Shown piece by piece: positions 54,131 through 63,433 of a stretch of DNA of 64,000 nucleotides. Source of the stretch: Treponema vincentii (lineage in GTDB: Bacteria; Spirochaetota; Spirochaetia; Treponematales; Treponemataceae); assembly GCF_018336815.1 (NCBI RefSeq), contig NZ_CP050497.1, positions 620,001-684,000 of the forward strand. The letters run 5' to 3'. The position numbers and the translations under genes are program-made. The notes below the pieces were generated by a model. That model saw nothing but the letters and a program-made list of their open reading frames with translations, was not told the DNA's origin and did not search any database. Numbering within the stretch: position 1 is the stretch's first letter; the number at the start of each line of letters is the position of its first letter.

Positions 54131-56515
54131 TTATTTTTCGTTTAAGAGCGCAGCTGTTTCCATAATACGATCAAGCTCCTCTTGGGTGTCGCATACGAGA
54201 GATGCTGCATAGTACAGTGCAATGGCTGTTTCGGTTGTGAGCATCCCCATCGGTACGGCGCCTTCTTTCCATAAGTCCCGCGCGCTGGCATAGTTGGAAA
54301 AGTCGATCGCTTCTTCCTGTTGAGAAGTACAGTAAAACCTGCAGTGCTGTTTTTTGCCGCGTTTCAAAAATTCTTTTAAAGAATATGAGCTGTCTTTCAT
54401 ATTGGCCGTACCGTTTTCGTACAGCTCTAAAAAGAACGTGCGTATATCTTTTTGTAATGAAATAAGCCGCTCGCTCCGAATGCCGGGATAGGTTTTTATC
54501 AAAAACATATTGTCGGCAGCTTCGCTCAAGAGGCTTTCAAAAACGAGGCTGTCGCTTTCTTCATAATCCGAAAGCAGTCCTTCACCCCGAAAGAGCGGCG
54601 TTTGCATATTCCAGTTTACAAAGCCGATATCGCCGGAATCGACAAACTTGAGATTGAGCGGCGAAAGCACCTTACCGTTAAAAGAAACATAGACGCCGTT
54701 TTCTTTTTCCCAAGCGAGCTTGATTGCCGCGTTAAAGTTTCGCCGCGCTTCCTCCGATTCCGAAGGGGCAGTGCCGGATGCAGTCAATACGATGGAGACC
54801 GGCGTGTCGGCAAAAAGCCAGTATATCAGCGGCGCGGTATAGACGAGCGTGTCGGTTCCGTGCGTTATCACGATACCGTTGGCTGTCCCCGAAGCGATTT
54901 TTTCACAGATTGTGTGGATAAGCCGTGCCCAATCCGCCGGCTCCAGCTCTTCGCTGAAAAGCCCGTCGGAAATGGTCGGCTCGATGCGGATATGCCGCTT
55001 TGCAATAGTGGTATCCAAAAGCTCGGACAGAATTTTGGTACTTCCCGCTTTCACCTGTCCGTTTTGTATGGTAGCCGAAATTGCGCCACCCATCGAAAGC
55101 ACATAGATAATGCGGATATTCAATTCTTCCTTAATAAGCTGCTTTACCAACTGCTGGTCGGCAAATCCTTTTGTCCGCTTCATCACCTGCCCGCACAGGA
55201 TTTCGAGGTATTTCATCGAACCGGTTTTGAGCAGTTCCGCTTCTTTCGGATGTTTGCTAAGCATCTCTTGCACGAGAGTCCTCAGCGTTGTTTCGTCTGA
55301 TATCTTTATCCATTCATCTTGAGCAAGCAGGGCTGCGGGGTCAGCGCCGTCGATAATAATCTTTTGCAGCAGGGTGCGGGCAATCGGATGGTTAATTGTT
55401 CCCTCCTGCGCAAGCCGCAAAATACGGGCAAAGTATTCAGGCTGCAAAACAAAGGCGTCGATTGTTTTACCGGCGCGCTTCAGCAGCGGGAGAATATCTT
55501 CCAGAATCCCGTTTGCGGCGATTTTCGGCTCAATTCCGAATTGCAGCACCGCTTCAAAAAAATCCGCAAGCCGCGCCTCGGTACACAGCGCCCGTGCAAT
55601 TGGAATGGATAGACCGAAGGATTGAATATAGCGCAGCTTTCGCGATTGCTGATTTTCCGGAGCAGTCTGCAATACCTCTTGCAGCAGCGTATCCGGCGCG
55701 GTGTAAAAAGCCTGCTCTTCTACCGGTTTTGTTTTAACATAATCGATAAAATCCCGTGTTTTATACGGTTCGGTACGCTCCATGCGGGCATTCCACAGTC
55801 GGCTTTCAGAAATCGGGTCATTCCCCTGTTTGAGCATATCTTCCTGCCGCCGTAAATCTTCGTTTACCGCCTTCCGTACAAAGTTAAAAGAGTTAAGGTT
55901 CCGCAGTTTTACATAGTGCTGCGGTGGATTGGGAAATTCGGTAGAAGCAACATAGGCATTGCAGCGGATTTTATGACTACTGTCGGAATCGGTGAGGAGT
56001 CCGATGTACCGCAGCCGGTTGTTCAGTTCGGTTAAAAACATCTCCGCTTCTTCGCCCAGTTCAAGATTATTACCGGTGCGTATCCTGATGCTCGGCATTC
56101 CCGCGGAGCTGTAATCCATAAAAGCCTTGCCGTCGGCGTGCATAAGGCGTCCCGCATCTTCTTCGATGCGTATTTCCAAAATATCAATCTGCTTTTTGTG
56201 TTTGTGAAATTCGATATCAAGCACGCCTTTTTCCGCAATTTTTACCGAAGCGCCGCAGAGCTGATATTCGGAAGGGAGCGTCGGCATACCCGAAGGATAT
56301 TCATATTGGGCTTTTGGGATAAGCGTGCAGCCGAGACTTTGGGCAAGCCGGTACGCATCGCGGGCAATGCGTTCTTTTAAAAGCGGCGGATATCCCGGTG
56401 TGCGCGTACAAATAGGACAGCTGTCGGCAGAGGAGCCTGCTTTGCATGAGCAAAACGCTTTTTCATCCGATAATATTAAAATGCGGATTTCAAGAAAAAC
56501 AAATGATTGGTACAA
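54131..56515 (-). CDS. Fusion of GatB-like amidotransferase subunit with GatD/asparaginase-like domain, catalytic Thr changed
   Basis: 794 residues. TTG 56515 is set by AGGAGG five bases upstream. Residues 1-250 match the GatB core (FCSC and CPICTRTPGYPP zinc Cys, EEDAGRLMHADGK, IRTGN, KLRNLNSFNFV), residues about 290-460 its helical and YqeY-like tail. Residues about 464-790 match L-asparaginase I or GatD (ITHGTDTLVYTA, VSFNGKVL). The nucleophile Thr of the asparaginase GGTI motif is Ala here (MGGAIS; codon GCA at 55084-55082, about residue 478). Could be a tRNA-dependent amidotransferase with a non-catalytic glutaminase-like part, or a regulatory paralogue; archaeal GatDE has the same two parts as separate chains. 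Operon with grdX. Confidence 0.85.
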   Translation of the reverse strand: MYQSFVFLEIRILILSDEKAFCSCKAGSSADSCPICTRTPGYPPLLKERIARDAYRLAQSLGCTLIPKAQYEYPSGMPTLPSEYQLCGASVKIAEKGVLDIEFHKHKKQIDILEIRIEEDAGRLMHADGKAFMDYSSAGMPSIRIRTGNNLELGEEAEMFLTELNNRLRYIGLLTDSDSSHKIRCNAYVASTEFPNPPQHYVKLRNLNSFNFVRKAVNEDLRRQEDMLKQGNDPISESRLWNARMERTEPYKTRDFIDYVKTKPVEEQAFYTAPDTLLQEVLQTAPENQQSRKLRYIQSFGLSIPIARALCTEARLADFFEAVLQFGIEPKIAANGILEDILPLLKRAGKTIDAFVLQPEYFARILRLAQEGTINHPIARTLLQKIIIDGADPAALLAQDEWIKISDETTLRTLVQEMLSKHPKEAELLKTGSMKYLEILCGQVMKRTKGFADQQLVKQLIKEELNIRIIYVLSMGGAISATIQNGQVKAGSTKILSELLDTTIAKRHIRIEPTISDGLFSEELEPADWARLIHTICEKIASGTANGIVITHGTDTLVYTAPLIYWLFADTPVSIVLTASGTAPSESEEARRNFNAAIKLAWEKENGVYVSFNGKVLSPLNLKFVDSGDIGFVNWNMQTPLFRGEGLLSDYEESDSLVFESLLSEAADNMFLIKTYPGIRSERLISLQKDIRTFFLELYENGTANMKDSSYSLKEFLKRGKKQHCRFYCTSQQEEAIDFSNYASARDLWKEGAVPMGMLTTETAIALYYAASLVCDTQEELDRIMETAALLNEK

Positions 56516-56544
56516 GCGTTCCTCCTGCAACACAGAAATGATAT

Positions 56545-56580
56545 TAGCTCTAAAAAAATCGATAGGTTTTAGAGATTTTG
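56545..56580. repeat. AGCTCTAAAAAAATC-type repeat (type D)
   Basis: GCTCTAAAAAAATCG / AGGTTTTAGAGATT imperfect palindrome upstream of the fusion gene. Confidence 0.45.
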
Positions 56581-56771
56581 ATCAGAATATACAAAAAACT
56601 GAAAAAATTATACAACTATGCGAAAAAATATGATATACTATATACGCGAAAGATTCGCTCAATTATTTGCATGATTTTTCTCAGTGTTTAACGGGACGGC
56701 ACTCTTTAAATGGTTACGGTTAAAACTGTGCAAAAATACTAGGAATAAAAGCGGTGGGTTGTTGAGGAGCA

Positions 56772-58205
56772 GTGGTGAACAAGCGCGATTTTCCAAAAGT
56801 TCATTTTTATGATCAGGATTTTGTTGATATTTATGATAGAACGTGGTCGTTTATTCAGGATTTTTTATTCAATATAAAGACCGAAAAAGGAACAACTGAA
56901 AGTTTCTTTCTGTATCCCGATAACAATGGATGGTTTTTAAATCAGTATGAAACCATCTTTTCATCGTTCTTTTTTGTCTATTCAAACCGAAACTATAGTG
57001 CGAATCAGGGATTGGATTTTTTCTATGCACATCAGGAAGAGTCGGGAGCGATTCGGTCTCGGTATAATGTCGAAACCGGTGAGCCGGTGTTTTCGAGCGA
57101 TAATCCCGAAGGTGTCGGTATGCCGCTTTTTGCATGGGCGGAATACAATATGTTCCACAAGACGGCGAATAAAAAACGGGTGAAGGATGTCATGCCGGTA
57201 CTCACCCGCTATATGAAGTGGCTGGATACTTCGTTTAAACAACCGAACGGATTATATACCGTCCCGCTCGCAGCCGTAGAGATGTACAATACGCCGCGCA
57301 AGAAAGCCGCATATCTGGTAGACTTTAACGCAGCGGTCGCGGTTAATGCGCTGTATATGTCGGTGCTGGGCGATATTCTTAACGACAAGGAATTGAGTTT
57401 TCAGTATAAGCGGGTTTATTTTACACTGAAAACCCGTATTAATAATTTAATGTGGAATGCCGAAACCGGTTTTTATCACGATATCGATGCGAATGAACAG
57501 CAGTTACCGCAAAAGACAATCGCCGGTTTTTGGCCGCTGCTTGCCGAAATCCCCAATGAGGATAAAGCCGAACAGCTTTCCGCGCACTTGCTGAATCCCG
57601 AAACCTTCGGCTCCGACCATCCCATTCCCAGTTTGTCGCTTGATGACGCTTCGTATAATGAGCGCGGTATGGGAGCCTTAGGCAGTGTATTCCCGCATTT
57701 GAACTTTATCGTCATTAAGGGCTTGGAAAAATATGAGCGGTGGGAACTTGCGCGAGAATGCGCTATCCGGCATATCTACTATGTGCTTGACGGCCTTGCT
57801 CCCGACGGCAACAGCAAAAAAGGCGCGTTGTGGGAAGCGTATTTGCCGCAAAAAGAAGGCCATGCGCAATGGCCTGACCATGAAAATTTCCCGCGCAAAC
57901 AATATCTCTTTTCAGCAGCGCTCTCGACCATCACATTGATGATCGAAAATGTGATTGGGCTTTCCATCAGCTTCCCGCGGAAAACCGTCGATTGGATTAT
58001 TCCGAATCTTGAGGTGATGGGCATCGAAAACTTGAGCCTGAAACGGAACCTTGTTACCATCCTGTCGTCAAAAACGCAGCGGGGCTGGGAAATCCACATG
58101 GAAAGCGAAAAGCTCTATTACTTTACCATCAATATCCTCGGACAAAAAAAGAAAACGCTGCCGATACCTTCCGGTAAGTGTTCGATGCTCATCGATAAAC
58201 TGTAA
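56772..58205 (+). CDS. MGH1-like/trehalase-type (alpha/alpha)6 glycoside hydrolase
   Basis: 477 residues, no signal peptide, cytosolic. Family motifs GWFLNQYET, YTVPLAAVEMYNTPR, QKTIAGFWPLLAEIP, LSLDDASYNERGMG, FPHLNFIVIKGLEKY and GALWEAYLPQKEG resemble the trehalase and GH63-like mannosyl-oligosaccharide glucosidase group. It would hydrolyse an alpha-linked sugar; substrate unknown. ORF may start at GTG 56772 with a GAGGAG upstream. Next gene is ppk, 36 bases on. Confidence 0.82.
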   Translation: MVNKRDFPKVHFYDQDFVDIYDRTWSFIQDFLFNIKTEKGTTESFFLYPDNNGWFLNQYETIFSSFFFVYSNRNYSANQGLDFFYAHQEESGAIRSRYNVETGEPVFSSDNPEGVGMPLFAWAEYNMFHKTANKKRVKDVMPVLTRYMKWLDTSFKQPNGLYTVPLAAVEMYNTPRKKAAYLVDFNAAVAVNALYMSVLGDILNDKELSFQYKRVYFTLKTRINNLMWNAETGFYHDIDANEQQLPQKTIAGFWPLLAEIPNEDKAEQLSAHLLNPETFGSDHPIPSLSLDDASYNERGMGALGSVFPHLNFIVIKGLEKYERWELARECAIRHIYYVLDGLAPDGNSKKGALWEAYLPQKEGHAQWPDHENFPRKQYLFSAALSTITLMIENVIGLSISFPRKTVDWIIPNLEVMGIENLSLKRNLVTILSSKTQRGWEIHMESEKLYYFTINILGQKKKTLPIPSGKCSMLIDKL

Positions 58206-58241
58206 GCGGAGCTGCCTGCAAGGTTTTGCGAGACCTTCACT

Positions 58242-60417
58242 ATGATGGACTATCTTAACAGGGAACTTTCATGGATCGATTTTAACGAGCGGGTATTGGC
58301 GGAAGCGTGCTCTTCTACGGTACCGCTTTTGGAGCGGCTCAAGTTTATCGGTATCGTATCTTCAAATTTTGATGAGTTTTTTATGGTGCGGGTGGCCGGC
58401 TTGCAGGAGCTTTATAAAAGCGGGCATTCTCCTGCCGACGCTGACGATTGGCCGGTAGAAACGCTGTTAGAAGCCATCGTGCAAAAAACGCGCGTCTTGT
58501 TTGACATTCAAGAAGCAGTGTTAAATACCGAAATTTTACCCCAGCTAAAAGCGCATGGGTTTGCCTATTGCAAGCCGGAAGAATGTTCCGAATCGGAGCG
58601 GCATTTTTTGAAAGATTATTTTTACCGGCGCCTCTACCCGATTATTACCCCGCAAGTTTCCGAAAATGAACAGGCACTTGCAGACAGTGTTGCCAATGTG
58701 CGGCTGCATGTCGGGTTTTTGCTTTCGGATGATGCAGGCGGACAAGACCGGCTGGCAATTGTGCCGGTGTCGTCGGCTCCGCGCTTTGTCTTTTTGCAAT
58801 CGGAAGCGGGACATGAACCGCCTAAGAATGAACGGGAATCACTATCAGACAACGAAGGTGCAGTATCGAAGGGTGAACATGAATCGCCGAAACGCGACAT
58901 TAATTCACCGGTAGACGGCGAAATCAACACCCCTGCAAAAAAGGTTCGGTTCGTACTGATCGACGAGCTGATTCGATATTTCGGCGGTGCCTTTTTTTCC
59001 CGACTGCCGGATTACCGGAACGGGAATCTTTAAGATTAATCGTTCCGCCAGTCTGACGGTTGACGATTCCTCCGATGACAGCTTTATCGAGGCATTGGAA
59101 GAAGTTCTTATTAGGCGTCGACACTCGTTTGTCGTGCGGATGACGAGTACCCATGAATCACCGGCATTCATTGCACGCATGAGCGGGCTGTTTCAGCTGG
59201 GAGAAAAGGATGTCTATTTAAGCGAGGCGCCCATTGGGCTTTCCTCTTTTGCAAAAATCACGGAAATAGACGGGTTTAAACGGCTGAGGAATGAAAAATG
59301 GAAGCATTTTGCACACCCTGCCTTTCCCTCTGACGGTACGCTATGGGATAGCATCAAAACCCGCGATATTCTACTGCACGTGCCGTATCAGTCATATAAA
59401 CCGGTTATCAGGCTTTTGTCTGACGCCGCGAAAGACCCTGCCGTAACGTCCATCCGCATGACCTTGTACCGTACCAGTAAAAGCTCGCCTGTTGTGCGCG
59501 CGCTGGTAGAGGCTGCAAAGCAGGGAAAACAGGTTACGGTATTTGTGGAATTAAAAGCGCGCTTTGATGAGGAGCGGAATCTCGGCTGGGTAAAGCGGTT
59601 GCAAAAGCACGGTGTGCGGGTGGTGTACGATCTGCCGCATTTGAAGGTTCACGCAAAACTTTTGTTGATTATGCGGCGTGAGGCGCACGGTGAGCAGGGC
59701 TATCTGCACCTGTCGACCGGCAACTACAACGACACCACCGCGCGGCTCTATGCGGATATATCGTTGTTTACCGTTCATCCACGGATGATTGCCGATGCGC
59801 ACATTATTTTTTCGCGTCTGTGCGGCAAATATACGCAAGAGACACCCCGCTATATCATTACCGCGCCTGACGCACTCAAGCATATCCTGCTGGGATATAT
59901 CGAGCGGGAAATCGACTTTGCGCGACAGCATAAGCCTGCCCGCATTATCGCAAAGATGAACAGCCTTTCTCATCCTGAACTGATTGCCGCCATATACAAG
60001 GCTTCGCAGGCAGGTGTCCGTATCGATTTAAACGTGCGGGGTATCTGTATGCTTATTCCCGGGCAGCGTGGCATTAGTGACAATGTCCGTGTCGTCAGTA
60101 TTATCGACCGCTATTTGGAGCATAGCCGGATATTCTATTTTGAAAACGGTGGTAATCCTGAATGGTACCTTTCCAGCGCGGACTGGATGCCCCGCAATCT
60201 TGAGCGGCGAGTAGAGCTGCTGTTTCCTGTTTTGGATAAGCAGAATCAGAAGCTTCTGGAATATTTTTTTAGCGTGTACTTTGCAGATAATGTAAAGGCG
60301 TTCAAAATGCTGCCGGACGGAAGCTGGCGTCGTCAAACTCCGCAAGAGGATCAGGCGCCGATTCGGGCGCAAGAAGCCTTGCATCGATTTTTTGAAAGTC
60401 AAACTGCCGATGAATAG
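58242..60417 (+). pseudogene. ppk: Polyphosphate kinase, frameshifted at a T7 run
   Basis: Membrane-associated kinase that makes polyphosphate from ATP (Ppk1). Residues 1-250: YLNRELSWIDFNERVLAEA, FDEFFMVRVAGLQEL and FVLIDELIRYFGGAFF. There the run of seven T (58992-58998) shifts the frame and a stop follows at 59031. With six T the sequence continues FPDCRITGTGIFKINRSAS and carries on to DE at 60417, with catalytic-His regions LKVHAKLLLI and LSTGNYNDTTARLY. Restored length about 725 residues. A low-complexity Glu/Ser/Pro insertion of about 45 residues lies at about 198-245. May be an assembly error. Confidence 0.88.
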
Positions 60418-60774
60418 CTTTAGAGAGCTTTTTTGGTCACAGCGATGTTTCAACCACTATGGTTTACACCCACGTCCTCAACCGCGGTGGTTTCGGCGTT
60501 CAAAGCCCTATCGACCGAATGTGATTCGTCTTTATATCATTTAGTGAAGATAGGCCTAATCTGCCCGTTAGTGATGTGTTCCGGCTGATGTTATGGTAGA
60601 AAGATGATGATTTTCAAACAGGTAAGTTTAGATTGCGAATAGGGTTGTCCTATGATATTATGAGGAAAGGTCGAAAGGGTGTTAGGTTGATGCCGCACAG
60701 CGGCACTTATTGTTAATAAGGTAAATCTTCCAACATATTTTCGACTAAAGAAAATAAAATCGTAGGAGGATTTT
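60418..60774. other. Intergenic region between ppk and cassette-type genes
   Basis: No gene seen. Contains the short hairpin ATGCCGC-aca-GCGGCA near 60699-60713 next to GTGTTAGGT, which looks a little like the right end of an attC or attI, but no complete site can be built. AGGAGG before the lipoprotein ATG lies at its end. Confidence 0.4.
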
Positions 60775-61239
60775 ATGAAACATTTATTAAAAAATGCTGC
60801 AATTTTTGTAGCGTTGGTATTAACGGTTGTATTCACCGGATGCAAAAATCCCAGTTCAAATGATGATGGGAACACAATAACTAAACTTGCTGCCCCGACA
60901 AATCTGGTTATCAATTCAATTACGGATAACACAATTAGTTGTGATGTTAATTTTTCATTTACATATAATGGAAAAACAGGCATAGATGGCGCATATCAAG
61001 CTGTTTTAGGGTATTCAACTACAAATGATTCTTCTAAAGCCGATTATAGTGATACAAATACTTCTGTTACTGTAGAAGCAGGGGAAAATACACGTACCGT
61101 AAATTATGTCTATAATATTGCACCTTATTTCAAGCCAACATCTGGGAAAAAGTACTATTTCTGGTTAAAAGTAACAAGTCCTGCATATAATGTTTCTGAC
61201 AGTGCTTGGAGCAATGTTGCTGAATTTACCTATCCATAA
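60775..61239 (+). CDS. Small lipoprotein with a fibronectin III-like fold
   Basis: 154 residues. Signal peptide with lipobox FTGC. Then a single beta-sandwich-like domain (APTNLVINSITDNTISCDV, AVLGYSTTNDSS, KKYYFWLKVTSPAYN, AWSNVAEFTYP) of the fibronectin III type. Surface or periplasmic. Monocistronic, followed by a terminator at 61252-61275. Confidence 0.8.
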   Translation: MKHLLKNAAIFVALVLTVVFTGCKNPSSNDDGNTITKLAAPTNLVINSITDNTISCDVNFSFTYNGKTGIDGAYQAVLGYSTTNDSSKADYSDTNTSVTVEAGENTRTVNYVYNIAPYFKPTSGKKYYFWLKVTSPAYNVSDSAWSNVAEFTYP

Positions 61240-61251
61240 TAATTAAATAAT

Positions 61252-61275
61252 CTGGCGGGTCAAGCCCGCCTTTTT
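61252..61275 (+). terminator. Rho-independent terminator
   Basis: GGCGGG-tcaa-CCCGCC followed by TTTTTCTTCTT. Confidence 0.9.
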
Positions 61276-61279
61276 CTTC

Positions 61280-61309
61280 TTGACAAATATTCACTTTAGT
61301 TCATATAAT
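61280..61309 (+). promoter_or_regulatory. Promoter of higBA, leaderless type
   Basis: TTGACA (61280-61285), 18-base spacer, TATAAT (61304-61309). The higB ATG is five bases later without any ribosome binding site. Confidence 0.75.
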
Positions 61310-61314
61310 AAATT

Positions 61315-61696
61315 ATGTGGAATGTAGATTCATCAGATGAATATGATGCTTGGTTTCTAACATTGGACGAAAAATGTAAGGAAGCCGTATTGCAAAGAGT
61401 TCTTTTACTACAACAATACGGGCCAAATCTTTCACGTCCGTATGCAGATGTCCTTCATGGTTCTAAGAAACTTAGTAACCTTAAAGAACTGAGAAACCAG
61501 ACTCAGAAACATCTTTTGAGAGTTGCCTATTACTTTGATTCTGCTAGAAATGCATTTTTTGCTTACTGGCGGAGACAAGAAAGGTAAAGACCGGGATAAG
61601 TTTTACAAAGATTTAATAGCCGAATCCGAAGTAATAGTTGAAAGACATGAGAAGGAGTTAGAAAATGAAAGACGCAATCAAAATGATGGAAAGTAA
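61315..61696 (+). pseudogene. higB: HigB/RelE-family toxin, frameshifted
   Basis: Gp49-like mRNA interferase. MWNVDSSDEYDAWFLTLDEKC, GPNLSRPYADVLHGSK, LKELRNQ and LRVAYYFDSARNAFF fit the family. A T6 run (61555-61560) then shifts the frame to a stop at 61587; with five T it continues LLTGGDKKGKDRDKFYKDL, the expected C-terminus, to 61696, overlapping the antitoxin start by 32 bases. The toxin is therefore inactive as given, or the base is an error. Leaderless-type promoter. Confidence 0.8.
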
Positions 61697-61970
61697 TATG
61701 TCTCCAGAGGCTGTTCGTCGCACTCACATAAAAGCCGAGCAGGATATTATGACAATTCGTCTTGCACAGCTTCGCGAAGAACAGAATGTAAAACAGTCAG
61801 AAATGACTAATTTTACCCAGTCATCTGTTTCTAAAATTGAAAAAAGGAAAGATATAAAAATTTCAACTTTAATAGACTATCTCGACAGTCTCGGAATGGG
61901 ACTTGAAATTATTACTTATCCAAAACTTGCTTTTTCTAAAAACCAGGAAAAAGTTCTTTTGAAAGTATAA
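61665..61970 (+). CDS. higA: XRE-family antitoxin (HigA)
   Basis: 101 residues; helix-turn-helix IRLAQLREEQNVKQSEMTN / TQSSVSKIEKRKDIKISTL. Antitoxin and repressor partner of the HigB toxin upstream, with AAGGAG before ATG 61665. The attC site begins five bases after its stop, so higBA forms an integron cassette. Confidence 0.88.
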   Translation: MKDAIKMMESNMSPEAVRRTHIKAEQDIMTIRLAQLREEQNVKQSEMTNFTQSSVSKIEKRKDIKISTLIDYLDSLGMGLEIITYPKLAFSKNQEKVLLKV

Positions 61971-61974
61971 GAAG

Positions 61975-62037
61975 ACCTAACACCCGCTTCAACCTGACAT
62001 TGCCTTTACGGCAATGCAGGTTAAGCGAATGTTATGT
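61975..62037 (+). other. attC site 1 of the right-hand cassette array
   Basis: Starts ACCTAAC (RYYYAAC), ACCCGCTTCAACCTGAC, stem CATTGCC-tttac-GGCAATG, then AGGTTAAGCGAATGTTATGT with GTTATGT at 62031-62037. 63 bases. Confidence 0.85.
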
Positions 62038-62071
62038 GGACTGCCCTTCGGGCAGCAGTTTAGGAGGAAAA

Positions 62072-62391
62072 ATGTTTGATAGTGATATTTGCAAGAAAAA
62101 AGATGGTTCACCCTTAAAGACTATGAATCTGAATATGAAGCTCAAGAAGCTATTGAATATGTGAAAAGACAATATGGGAATGAACAAGTAAGTTATAAAT
62201 GCTCACGATGTGGTTACTGGCACCTTTCACCAAAAGAGCGTCAGACACCAAATCATATAAGTTATTGCCTTGATTCTAACGGTAAAACAAAGCAAGGCTA
62301 TCCAACTTATGAAGCGACTAAAAGGAGAGCGGAAATAATTTTTGATGAAAAAGGAATAGAACTTTTTGTTTATCATTGTGATCTGGAGTGA
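62072..62391 (+). pseudogene. Small zinc-ribbon-like cassette protein, probably frameshifted
   Basis: ATG 62072 follows AGGAGG but its frame soon closes; with one extra A in the A6 run (62096-62101) it joins KRWFTLKDYESEYEAQE to the end at 62391. The protein has CSRCGYWHLSP (a CxxC zinc-ribbon knuckle) and a second YHCDLE end. About 106 residues. Function unknown; typical of small integron cassette genes. A TTG at 62089 could also start it. Confidence 0.6.
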
Positions 62392-62470
62392 TACAATAAA
62401 ATTATTTATGTAAGAATGGTAAAAGAGGTTGTAGAATCAGAAGAGGCACACAAGGGAAAGGAGAACTGAT

Positions 62471-62860
62471 ATGAAAACAATTGATGAATATATGAAAATG
62501 CCATATAAACTGGAAATTATTCCGGATTCAGAAGAATCAGGTTTTGTAGCCTCATATCCAGACCTTCCGGGTTGTATAACTTGCGGTTCAACAATTTCTG
62601 ATGCAGTTAATAATGCAGAAGATGCAAAAAAGGAGTGGTTCTTGGCTGCCATTGAAGAAAATATTGAAATTGCAGAACCAAAAAGTGCCGATTCTTATTC
62701 CGGTCAATTCAAACTACGTATTCCAAAATCTTTGCACAAGACTCTTGCCGAAGATTCTAAAAAGGAAGGAGTAAGTATGAACCAATATTGCGTATATCTT
62801 CTTGCAAAGAATTCAGAAAAAGAACATATATTATCGCAAGAACAAGCTGTATTCGTATAA
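62471..62860 (+). CDS. hicB: HicB-family antitoxin
   Basis: 129 residues: N-terminal HicB fold (YKLEIIPDSEESGFVASYPDLPG and AEDAKKEWFLAAIEEN) and C-terminal ribbon-helix-helix (FKLRIPKSLHKTLAEDSKKEG, MNQYCVYLLA). Antitoxin and DNA-binding partner of HicA, an mRNA nuclease. No hicA is found; upstream is only a 17-codon open frame (62416-62469) ending at the hicB start. Own cassette, ending in an attC. Confidence 0.88.
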   Translation: MKTIDEYMKMPYKLEIIPDSEESGFVASYPDLPGCITCGSTISDAVNNAEDAKKEWFLAAIEENIEIAEPKSADSYSGQFKLRIPKSLHKTLAEDSKKEGVSMNQYCVYLLAKNSEKEHILSQEQAVFV

Positions 62861-62921
62861 CACCGTTTTCAAAGCCGACAACGCAGACAAGCTGCGTTGC
62901 GGTTTAAAACGCAAGTTAGAC
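62855..62921 (+). other. attC site 2
   Basis: GTATAAC overlapping the hicB stop, ACCGTTTTCAAAGCCGACAACGCAG... GCTGCGTTGCGGTTTAAAACGCAA, GTTAGAC (62915-62921, fits GTTRRRY exactly). 67 bases. Confidence 0.75.
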
Positions 62922-63156
62922 GGATGCCTGCGGCACGAATAATAAACAAAATTTGATGATTGATTTTTGAAATAAAAGGGCAGTTATCCTTATTATTAAA
63001 ATTTTTTAATACTGACAGGAAAATTTGATTATTTAAATCTCTCCAATATAGATTTTTGCATAAAATTCAACAAAAATACTGTTATAAATCACGAAAGCAA
63101 AGCTTTTAAATGTTATATATTTTATTTATAATCCAGAAACCCTAACTAAGAACAAC

Positions 63157-63185
63157 TTGACTATGTTGTACATATATATTATGAT
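63157..63185 (+). promoter_or_regulatory. Promoter of phd-vapC, leaderless type
   Basis: TTGACT (63157-63162), 17-base spacer, TATGAT (63180-63185), ATG eight bases later with no ribosome binding site. Same design as at 61280. 62922-63156 is AT-rich and has no gene. Confidence 0.65.
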
Positions 63186-63193
63186 ATACGTAT

Positions 63194-63433
63194 ATGAAAA
63201 CTTTATCGATAGCTAAAGTAAGAATGAATTTTTCCGCGCTTTTGAAAGAAGTAGAATCAGGTAATGAAATTGGTATTGCCTTTGGTCGAAAACAAGAAAC
63301 GATAGCCGTGATTGTTCCAATTGACGAGTACAAAAGAATCAAAGCGAGAAAGCTTGGCACATTAGAAGGAAAAGTAAAGGTTGAATTCAGTGAGAACTGG
63401 ACAATAACAGATGAAGAGTTTATTAATGTATGA
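63194..63433 (+). CDS. Phd/YefM-family antitoxin
   Basis: 79 residues: LSIAKVRMNFSALLKEVESGNEIGIAFGRKQETIAVIVPIDEY, the N-terminal DNA-binding fold, and a C-terminal toxin-binding tail (split here for length: first motif KVRMNFSALLKEVESG). It neutralises and represses the PIN toxin encoded next, whose start overlaps its stop by four bases. Confidence 0.88.
   Translation: MKTLSIAKVRMNFSALLKEVESGNEIGIAFGRKQETIAVIVPIDEYKRIKARKLGTLEGKVKVEFSENWTITDEEFINV

Noticed and set aside
60690..60715. attI site before the cassette array
   Set aside because: Only GTTAGGT and a short hairpin are seen; no integrase gene or paired core site.
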